A stretch of DNA of 64,000 nucleotides from Cordilura impudica (Eukaryota > Arthropoda > Insecta > Diptera > Scathophagidae). Positions 36,142 to 48,100 of the stretch are shown here, one piece after another. Below the pieces are notes generated by a model. That model did not search any database. It saw only the letters and a list, made by a program, of their open reading frames with translations, and was not told the origin of the DNA. The translations under genes and the position numbers were made by a program. The first letter of the stretch is position 1, and the number at the start of each line of letters is the position of its first letter. The DNA is taken from contig OY821521.1 of NCBI GenBank assembly GCA_963682025.1, forward strand, positions 101,299,354 to 101,363,353, given 5' to 3'.

Positions 36142-39100
36142 CATTTTTTTTTTCATTTTTTATTTTTCATTTTTAATATTCAAACAGGTTATCATAATAT
36201 CATATTTTTTTCACCAATACAATCACATTTTGTCTTACGACTCACATGTTACGCTTACATGTTACGTTGTTTTTGAAATTTAGATGTTTAGAATTTATTT
36301 AATTTAACATGTAAAAATATTCATTGAAATTAATATCATTACCTATTGCTTTTGAAAATAAACACATATTTTTTTGGCAGGCACCGGTTTTAAAAGATTA
36401 AAATTAATGAATCATGGTTATGTGAATATTTACTTACTTCTTCTATCTATCGTTAATTTTCTCAGAATTATTATTTAAAATTTTTGCACAAAAATTGAAT
36501 TGTAGTATTTTTTGATTTATTTACCACAAAACTTAATCATATGTTTTTGAAACATATGTATTTTCTTGTTTGCTAATTCTTACTGGCACAAATATATCCA
36601 GTAAAAACTAGCAAGTTTTCAAAAAATGAACTGTAAATTTCGCTCTGAAATGTATCCAGTAAAAACTAGCAAGTTTTCAAAAAATGAACTGTCAATTTAC
36701 GCTCTGATTTGTTCTCTTTTACTGGGTTTTTGAAGTGAACGAACAGATCCAGTAAATTTTGTGATAATTTGTACAAATTATTACAAATTATCACGTAAAC
36801 GAACAGAGCTAATATGAAAGAAGTTTCAAAACATTTTCTGAACAGACTGTAAATATTTTTTTTAATATCTCAAAAAAAAATTTATTGTTTTATTAACTAC
36901 ATTCTGTTTCAGAAATGAACACTATAATATTTTTGAAAATATTCAAATGTGTTACACAAAATCTAATAGTGAAAAACCACCTTAAATAACCGATACACTG
37001 TAGTGACATGAGGTAAGGCCAGGCCAATAAACCGTGGATATTTCGCACTGTCTTAGTAATGGAAGAAACTTCTTCTCCAGGTACTCGTTGATGTAAATAT
37101 TCGTCATTATAGTGTCAGTTATGAAAAAAGATCTCCTCCAATTCCCACAAGTGGAAATTGCCTGCCACACTAAGAATTTTTTAGGCAACTATCCTTTTTT
37201 GGGTCCGAAATATTTCGTCTACATATTCTCTAGCATCAGCATAATAAAAATTTTGGACCGGAATTTAATTTTTTACGATATTAGGTTTTACACAGTGTTT
37301 ATCACATTCCAAATTTCGTGTTTGGGAGTAAATATTATTGTAGACTTCATATAAAGCAACTTGCTGATAGTCATTTAATCCTGCCTAAATTCATACAATT
37401 GAGATATCGTCAACTAAAATCATTGGCATAGAAAACCCGAGCCTTGTACGTAAATTACAGGTCACAAAAGAAAATATATTTTGATAAAATGTAATATATA
37501 AATTATTATCAGCTCTAGGACGAATGTAATTGAATTTAGTTAAAACTAGTTTATGTTCATACCTAGCCCCCGTACCATTATTTTATTGTAAATATCGTGA
37601 CCAACTTTTGTTTGTATACTCAAAAAATAAAGAGTGTTGGGCCAGTTTTAGTTAAAGTCGCCGTATAAAACAGCCTCCCTGGGTCTCTAAATACTGCTTA
37701 CAAAATTTATGTGTTGAGTCATTGCCTTGCTGAAATATGAATTTCCTACCCACTATTCTTAATACAGTGACCATGGCACGATCTTTCAGGATAGTTTTGT
37801 ACTGGGTTTTATGTCTTCGATTCTGCATAACTCGCCTACACTTTCGCCAACAAAGCAACCCCAAACTTTATGGAGCCTCACCCGTTTTTGACTGTTGGCA
37901 CTAGGCATGCACCGACGCATGTTCTCCAGCTGAGCGCCTAACAAAAACTCGCCTCTTTGAGCCGAACACTTTCATATTTTTTACCCCACCCTAATCTTTT
38001 TCTTATATTTTGTTTGCGAAAATGAGGTTTTTAATGGCGATTCTGCCGTTTTAGTCGTTTTACTATAGTCAAACTTAGTGAATTCGTTCTTCGGCTGTTG
38101 TTAATGTGGGCGGCTATTTTTGGGCGGCTATTTTGTACGATTTCATTTACTTATCGTTATTATTACACTCACGATTTATTGATACCCTGGGCCGACCGCT
38201 TCGATTTTTAGTCGCATCTGTATCATCCTCTTTGAATTTATAGATATAGTCCCCGGTTCGATATTTTGAGCTCCTTTACAACTGCTTGATTGCTTTTCCC
38301 AATTTTGTGTAGGGAAATAGCATGGTGAAGAGTTTCAATTGAAATCTCCGTAGTTTTTGCCATACTTTCTTTTAATTCAATCAAATATTTAAAATTTTCA
38401 CTTTCACGTGTTAGGTCTTAGTTACGACGTAATAGCTCGGCCGTTTTTTGTTTAATGTGTTTAAATTTGCATTTTTTTCAATTATATATACTTCCTTCCG
38501 GGTAAAAAATTAAAATACTTGCCACTACCTGGCTTTTTGTAAAAAATTCACGCTAATCCTAATCTAATGTTTTTATTGCATATAATAATATATTTACTCA
38601 ATAAATGGAATCTATAATATTAGTAGGCTAGGCGATTTCTTGTGACCGATGTTTTGTTCTACCTTTTTATCCCGACCAAATGTATATCATTTGAGAGGTA
38701 TTTCTTTTTAGCCGTTTTGCAGATTTACAGATTTTAAAATTTTATCCTTTATTTTGAGTAAATTGCATTTAAAGTTGCTACTAACACATACATAAAATTA
38801 TACATATGCTATGTGTGTTTTATGAAATTTGTTAATATGTTTGTTAATGAGTTTGTTATCTTCATTCGCAATAATAATAAACCATAAAAGTGTTGGTTTG
38901 TGAATTGGCTAAGTTGAAAAATAAAGCTGCCTGGAAATTGCACTCGAATTTCGAGTGCTGGAATCTGCTATATTTATTAATGAATGAAAAATTCCATCTG
39001 TAATAATTTTATGACTTTTAAATGGAAACTATTAGTAAAAAACTACATATTTTAGGGATGGCAAATAATTTTTGCCGGTAGAGTATGTCTTTAGAAGTAG

Positions 39101-42100
39101 GATAGCTTCAAGAGTATTCGATTTCATTGATGCTCTCATATTGGATATAACGATTCTAAGTGCAGAACATGAAGTTTATTTGTGGCTATTAGTTATGAGA
39201 ACAATAGTACTGTGATCGTTCTCCGCATCTTGATAAACAAGTTGTACTAATATGCAATTTAGACTCCTGCAAATAAAATACCGAAATAATTTAAATCATG
39301 GCACACTTTGTAACATTATTGGTGTCCCAAAATTCATGCAATATTTGAATTAAACAGTAAATTGGATAGAGTTATGTATAGAATAACATCTAGGAAGAAA
39401 TGACGAGGAAATGACTTCCACGACTCACTGGAACATACACACTCTTTTGTTGAAATTTTCCATAACCATTTTGCATTAATGTGGCTAAATTTCGTTGATG
39501 CTGCGTTGAATATACTCCTACAGTGAACTCTCAAAAACGTGAACTAATTTTTGCAAGGGGTGTCGTGTTTCTGGTTTTGTTCGCGTTTGTGATTAAAAAT
39601 TTTTAAAACTATTTTACTACAGATTTGATCCACTTAGAATAAATTCTGTTCCAAGTACTTCAGAACCAATCATTATATTGATTATTAAACAAAGAAAAAA
39701 TAAAATATGAAAAGATTTTGAATATTTTATTGATGGAAAACATAGCTTAGCATTTAAGATTTTTATACCCTATACCACTATGTGGTTTGGGTATAATGAC
39801 TTTGTGCTGCTGTTTGTAACTACCAAAAATATTTGATCTAAACCCATCTTTTATTATACCGATCGAGTCAGAATCACTAACTGATTCGATTTAACGATGT
39901 CCGTCTGTCCGTCCGTCCGTCTGTGTGTCCATGTAAACCTTGTAATCAAACTGCAGGTCGCAAATATGAATATATTTTGATGAAATTTGGTATATTAGCT
40001 TTTATCGGCCATTGGATGAACGCTATTGAAATTGGTGAGAATCGGTCCATGTTCAGACCTAGCCCCCATACAAATGACCCCTATGAAATCGACATAAATT
40101 GCCATAAGATCCAAATTGTCATATAGATCTTACTCAAATTGGGTTTGTATGCGTTTATTACATCCATTAATGAGTAGTCCAAAAATGATCCCTATGGGAT
40201 AACTCTTAGTCATAGGCCCCATATAGAGCTGCTTCCCGATCTTCACTTAAATCTATCAAGAAACAAAAATATTGCACTGATTCTTCTTGTTTGTATATCT
40301 TTTTGCAAAATACAAGAGACTTTACCAAACATAGTCAGGATCGGTCCATTTTTGGGCCTAGTCCCCATATAGATATAGCATCCGATATGAACTTTTTCAT
40401 ATCTACAGCCCAAAAAATTAATAAAAATCCCACTCAAATTTGGTTTATGCATATTTTCTATGTCTAGTTAGTTCGGCATATGAGATGGGGTCTCTAAACG
40501 CATGGTATAGGGTATCATATAGTCGGTCTACACCGACTATAATTTTCTTACTTGCTTTATACGAAAAATTTGTCACAATTTTAGAATGTTTTTTGTCTTA
40601 AAATTCTATAAGTTTTCTAAAAATGGTATCTTATTCTAAAAATATTATTCGGATCAGAGATTTTTCAGATTTTAATAATAATTTTATTGCAAAAATATAT
40701 TTTTTTTTAATAAAACAAAGCACCCAGTACTTTTACAGAAACATTTTATTGATTGTAGAAATTCACTTTAATTAGGGATAACATAAAAAATGACTAATAT
40801 AAATAGACAAAAATAAATTTTCTGTAGTGGGCGGGAAAGGTGTTTTAAAAACACTATGTTATAAAAAACATTAAAACTAACTTTCCTTTGGAAAACATAA
40901 AGAATATGAATTAAAAGAAATTATATTTCCTTTAATGGTTCTTTGTAGACGAACATTCTTTAGCAAAAAATTCTGTAATCTTTTTTGTTGTTTCTTTTGT
41001 TCCAGTGTATTTAATACAGCCTTTTGTCTTAGATTTCTAAGTACTTTAATGTCACCTTGATCGACCATTTCACTTTCAGTCATTTTAAAGTCGTATCAAT
41101 TGCATCAATAGCTTCCTTCGTTTTTATTTTAAATATTGGCCCTTCTAAAATGGATTCATTATCGTCAGATTCTTCTTTGAGTTCACAAATATCACATTCT
41201 GTTGAGTACTCATTAGGTTTGTTAATCCATTCCTCCACATTTGAAGCAGTAAATTCAACCTGTAATAAAAATATATAAAACAATTATGCATGTTTACATC
41301 TTTTATTTACCGAACTGAGTAATCAAGGTATTAAGAACGCCAACTGCTCTCTCTTCTAATTGTCGAGTTTCCATATTCCAGTTTTCTCTTAAAATATTTA
41401 AAGGGACTTAATCATCAGGGTCGTCTTTTTCTGAAATCAAATTCAAAATATTTTTCCAGCATTGGGATAACGTCCTTTGATAGCCAATTCCATGCAGACT
41501 GATCCATAGGTTGGATGAGGGATGTGACGTTAGGAGGCAAAAACATTACACAAATTAAGCCATCTGTAGAGTTTAACTAGGTTTCTGGTGGATGTAACGG
41601 TACATTTTCTGTTAACAAAATAGCTCTCTGTTAAGAACCCCTTTCTTGTTAAGAATTCTGTAACCTAAATAAGAACTTATAAAAGTTAAAGTTTCATAAA
41701 TGTGATGTTTTTACCTACAGAACAAATGAGTGATGAAACCAGTCCTTAAAAATGGCAGATGTCATCTAAGCAGACTTTGAGCTTTTATAATTCACCGCGC
41801 ATATGCAATTTTTTAAGCTTCTGGAATTTTTGGCCTTTCCAATCATAATCATTCATTTTATGTGTTCCTGCCGCGTTTGCACAACACATGAATGCAAATC
41901 GTTGCTTTTCCATTTTTGCTCCTGGAGCAGTCTATACCAACGATGATACATATGTTTTGTCCGGTAAATTTTTCCATCACAAGCCAGATTCATGGGCGTT
42001 ATAAAGTTGGTCATTGCACAATCCGAGCTCTTCAATTTTTGCCTTTAATTTTACTTCAAACGGATCTACATACTGGGGCTGCGCAGAAAACTTTTCTCCG

Positions 42101-45100
42101 CAAATTTTTAGTAGTCGAATGCCGTATCTTCTCCTAAATTTCTGGGGCCATCCATCACTGGCATTAAAACCACGGTTATTTTCATTCATTTTTGAGTGAA
42201 TCTCTAAAGCTTTTGCTTTTAAAATAAGTCCACTTATCGGTAAGTTTTTCGTTCGAGTTTGAATAAACCATTTGTAAAGGACTTGCTCCATTCTTGGAAG
42301 CTTTGAGGTGTTTAACATTTTACGTTTTCCAGAGCCACAAAATGTTGTTGTTAACACATTTTGTAATGGATTCTTTCTTTTTTTTTATGGCACAAATTGT
42401 CGATTTTGCACCATTATACTTTTTTGCTGAAGTGGAAACACTGGAACCTTTTCTTAATAACTCAAGAATATCTGATTTTTCTTTAAGAGTTAAAACTTTT
42501 GGATTTTTAGTAGTAACGAAAATTCATTTATAAAATCACTTTCACTTTATTGAAACTGAGCAGGACGACTGAAAGTTAAATGAACCTGTTCACGCTAAAT
42601 AAAGGTATTTACTATAAGAACGTGATGAAATTATTATTCGGGGATTAAACAAATTACTAAAATATTGAAGAAAACGATTGGTAAAAATTTGACATTTTTT
42701 TTTTATTCAATATTCTGTTCATGCACGTGCATTACCGAAAAATTGTTCTCTTCGCGTCGGATTGGTAGTTCGTGGAGCGACTCAGTGCATATTTTAAGTC
42801 TATTCACATACTAAAGGTAAAGCAAAGACATTAAAAACATCCTGTAATTTTTTCTTTTTAGCTCTTAAGCTATTTTCGCGGTATGGCACGACATTTGACC
42901 TCACCATATATGGTTTGCATAGGATAATTTTTGTACCCAGTCTCCAATATTATGCTGAATTTATAGTAGAGTAAATTCGGGTATTGTGGAATATGCGGAT
43001 AATATGGACCGTCTCTTTATTCCTAAAACTAATAATTATTTCGCTAGTCTGGGTTTATATACACGTTACATGTCGAAAGATATTTATATTGCACTCACAG
43101 TTGTGAAAATAATCGTAGTCTTCCGAATTTTTGGGTGTTTTCGACTTTTTTATTTATTCGATTTTTTAATGGAAGTGTGATTTTGTAGATATTGTTTTGG
43201 AAATATTTTTTAAAATTATGTAAATTAATAAATATTTGTAATTATGTATTGTTTATTTATTAAAATTTAGTTGGTAATCGGGTAATGTGGAATATCATGC
43301 CGGAGGGTGGTATAAAGTCGACCTAAAGCTATTATTACTTGTTTACTTGTTTGTTGAATATTAACACGATTAAATAAGTGCATTTCAGAAAATATGTGAC
43401 ATGTAATAAAATCTATTAAACATTTTAAATGAGTTTTTAACTCGCAGAAAAATTGTTTGATGTTCCCAGAGCTATACTTTACAAAATAGTTTTTGCATCC
43501 GGTGATATTTTTATCCTTTTCAAGGTAATCGATGTTAATGACACTGCATGCCATATAAATTGTCGCCATGACCTTGTTAGCCGACAGACCCAACATGAAC
43601 TTCTTTGGTGTACGTTCATCCGGAGAACTCCACTGCTTTGACTGTTCCTTGGCCTGAGGTGTGTTGTGATTGAGCCGTTTTTCGTCCCCGGTTACGAAAC
43701 CACGCAGAAACTACTTCGGTTAGCGGTTGAACATCGCAAAACACTCGTTTGAAGTTGTCATATGGTTGTACTTACAGTCGAGTTAGGCAATCGCGCACCC
43801 ATCGCGCCGATACCTTTTTCATGTCCAAATATGCAAGTAAAATGTGACGTACCCGCTCAGTGCAGGTGGCTACACCCTCAGCCACCTCATGCATTTTCAT
43901 TATCTGATCGTCCAATATCATTTCATGTAATTTATCCACGAATTTTGGCTTAACGACCTCTTTTGGGTGATTCCAGCATCAGTTGTGCTGGTATGACTGC
44001 AGCTGAATTAGGTAAACTACATCTTACCCGAAATTCGCTCTTTTCCATTTTTGCAAAAATTTTCGTGGTTGTCTGTTTTCAATGGCGGTAAACCACAAAT
44101 TAACTAAATGATGCAGGAGCAGTGTTAATTTTTAATTAACTACGAGGGAAGTTCAAAAAGTGAAGGAGTTATTAAAATGCCCTGGTATAAGCCTTCAATT
44201 AACCTAAAATAGGAATATGTAGTTGTTCTGAAATAGGTTCAATCTTTTTTGTGACACCTCAAATAAAAGATTGAAATATTGGCTACAAACGTATATAAAC
44301 TATTTGATATATTTTAATAAACATTTCCAATTTTCGTAAAAAAAAATAATTTTGTTAAAAAAAATAAATTACAAACAATTTAAACAAAACAAGTAGGAAA
44401 ATTATCGCCGGTCTAGACTTATATGTCTATACCCTATACAACGCTTTTAGGGAGAGGGTCTTAGGTCCAACTATTTGGTTATGGAAAATAAGCATAAAAC
44501 TAATTTTTTGCCTGCAGATATGAAAAAGTTCATAAGGGATGCTATATTTATATTGGGACTAGGTCTAAAAATGGACCGATCATGACCATATTTGGTAAAC
44601 ACAAAAATCAAATTTGAGAGAAATCTGTGTAATATTTTTGTTTTTTGATAGATATAAGTGAAGATGCAGCTTAATTAGGGGATATCACTAAAAATGGTCC
44701 AACAGGGTTTATTTTTGGACAACTTATTAATGGAGGTAATAAACACACATAATCCAAATTTGACCGAGATCTATGTGATAATTTAGATCTTATGGCAATT
44801 TAAGTCGATCTCGTAGGGGTGAATTTTATGGCGACTGGGTTTGAACATTCACCGATTTTCACCAATTTCAATAGCATTCATACTATGGCTGAACTTATAT
44901 ACCAAATTTCATTAAAATATGTTCATATATACGACCTGTAGTTTGATCACAAGGTTTACATGGACACACAGACGGACGGACGTACATCACTAAATCGACT
45001 CAGAAAGTGGTTTTGAGTCGACCGGTATAATAAAAGATTGGTCTAGGTCAAATATTTTTGGTAATCAAACATCAGCAAAAAGTCATTATACCCTGACCAC

Positions 45101-48100
45101 ATAGTGGTATAGGGTATACAATGTATACTATACATATATAGAAATTCGAACATACATATTTTGAAATCGTGTTAGAAAAGTTATCCAAACAATTTCTATT
45201 GTGGTATCTACATATGTTTTATAACATTAAGAAATCATATTTGTAAAAATTTGAATTATGTATAAAAATATTTATTTTAATAAAAATCAATCGAATTTCA
45301 TTTTGTTCCAATTAACAAGGTAATCGACAAAATTTTTCATGTGTCACAAACAATTTAAAAAGAGAAAATTGGAAATGTTGAATGTATAGAATAAAAATTC
45401 TTACTAAAAATTTATAAAGCAGTTTCTGTTCAATAAGAAATGTGTACATATCTATATTAAAGCAGAAATTGGAATATTTTATGAATACGACCGTTAGAAT
45501 TTAAAATTTAAATAAAATTTTGTATAAAAATTAACAGTTTTTTAATGTAGCCTTTTGTGTGTAAATAACAATTATATATAAAATAAAATATAACGAACGT
45601 CAGAAACAAACTGTATTTTATTAAATTTTTTAAAATTTACAAGCAATTTTCGGTTCCGTATAACTTACATTGATAAAATGTTGCCCGCAAACTTAATAAA
45701 GCACAACAAAATATTTTAAAATTAAAAAAAAAAAAAAAAAAAAGTTAAAAGGATAACTTTTTTTATGCAAAACCGGTAAATCTACTATTAAAAAGGTTAA
45801 AAAATACAAAATAAAATTTATGATTAGGAAAATTAGACTTAATTCTTATGTGTTCGTTAGAATTAGTTTTTGAATCGATCAACGGCATATTTTCTTCACA
45901 TAGTATAAATTGCACGTTAAAATAAACGACAATATCTTATCTGTACTGCTTAATATGACACAGGCTATAGGAAAACTGAGCTTTGTTCAAAGCTATAGAT
46001 TTGGTGGCGAACAATGGACAAAGAATTGGGATAGGAAAACTCAATACTTTTTTTATACCCTATATCACTATGTGATGAGGGTGTAATGAGTTTGTGCTGA
46101 TGTTTGTATCTACCAAAAATATTTGACCCAGACCTTTCATTATACCGATCGACTCAGAATTGGATATAAGTCTGTCTGTATGGCTGTGTGTCCATGTAAC
46201 GTTGTAATCAAATTACAGGTCGCAAATATAAATATATTTTAACTAAGATTGCTATATAAGGTCATAGGACAAGCGATATTGAAATTGAAATAACGGATTG
46301 AAATTGTCGTAAAATACACATTATCACATCTGTCAATACATTTGCAACTGAAATTAAATTTTAATTTATCATTAATGCTCTCCATAAAAAACTTCCAATA
46401 CAAAATTTAATTATTCTTTTATTAATAATGCTATTGTTTATTATACACGGAAAAAAATTATGCATAAGCTTAGAATAATATAAAAACAAGTTTTAGCAAA
46501 ATTAATCTAAATTTAAGTGTTCAAAACATTTGCAATTACTGATGAATTCAAAAGAATAATAATGAAAATATTTATGTATGCTTAGTATTTTTGCATAACC
46601 TTTATGATACCCTGCACACCACTGTGCAGAGAGTATATATCAGTTTGTCATTCCGTTTCTAACGCATCGAAAAATGCATTTGCGACCACACAAATCGCGG
46701 TAAATCGGGCATCATTGTGCCAAGATATGTCCAAAAATATAAAGACACCTCTCAAAAAATTCTCAAGATTCAGTGTTTGTTGTAATAATTTAGTATTTTT
46801 CAAATATTTTGGTATAAATAGTCCAATAATTCCACATATTAATATATACATATATCCCATGTGGAGGATATCAGAGATTCGGCACAGCCGAATTTAATAT
46901 TTTAGGCATTGAGGCTATGAGCTTTTCAATATAATCCTTTGAAATTGCAGTCCACTGTTGCTCCAACTGGACAAAAAGTTCATCACCATTGCCGATATTA
47001 CGTTTAACAATCATCCACATGTTCTTTTAATCGGTTTGAGATCGGGAGACAGTGGTGACCATGACATGACATTAAGGTGATTTTTCTCGTTATCGTGTTG
47101 AAAAGTACAAACAAATGGCATATCCCAGTGAGCATACCGAATCATAACTGAGCTAAGAAGGTCTCTTATATTTGTGATGCGGTGAATTGGACCAATTCCA
47201 TATTCCGAAAAACATTCCTACACCATAATATTTTCACCTCCATGCTTTATGGTGGCGGTTGTGTTTCTGGAATTAAACTTTTCACCACGAGGCCGTCGAA
47301 CAATGACCCTTCCGTCTGATCGCAGGAGTTTTAATTTACACTCAGGAGGCCATAACACATTTCTCCACTGCTGTTCAGTCCAATTCAAATGTTCGCGGGC
47401 AAACTTAAGTCGAGCTTTTTATTTTTTTTTTCTGACACATGGGGTTTTTAGTACACTTAAAACTTCTAAGACCATAATCTCGGGCTCTTCTTTTTATAGT
47501 AGAAAGACTAACATCTGAAGGAATTTCAGTTTTAACTTCTCTGAGAACTGTTGGGATATTTCGTAAAAAATTATAATATTTTTTCGTTCTTCACTTCACT
47601 TGTTATACGAGGTCTTCCTCCTTTATGAACTGTATGGTTGTTTCCGCTATTAACTATGCGACAAATCGTTGAGTACAGAGCAGAGCAAATTGAAGAAATT
47701 TTATTTTCATAAAGTCAAGTTTGAAAGTCGTTTGAAATTTTTGAGTTTAAGTCAGAATTGTATTTGTTTCCTGTCATTTTCCGCAAAAAAGCTAACTAAA
47801 ACTATTAAAGTAAAATATTTAAAACGCATTTTTTAATAAAATGCAAAAACCTTAATCGCAAATTGCAAAAAATGTTTTGAACACTGCATTTTTTTTTGCC
47901 ATTGTAAGTTAACGGATTTAATTTTAATTTTTATATGTATGTATGTTTAACAATCACAATAAATGAACCTACGAAAAAAATAAAAGGTATGCAACGAAAA
48001 ATCATTTGATGAAAAATATAGATGAAAAATTCAAGTCCGAATTTAGTTGCAAATGTATTGACCATTACTGTATATATCAATAATATTTGGTTTATACCCA

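Noticed and set aside
42986..43180. 64-codon frame between the pogo and mariner relics
   Set aside because: No motif, AT-driven composition, no homologous block elsewhere in the window.
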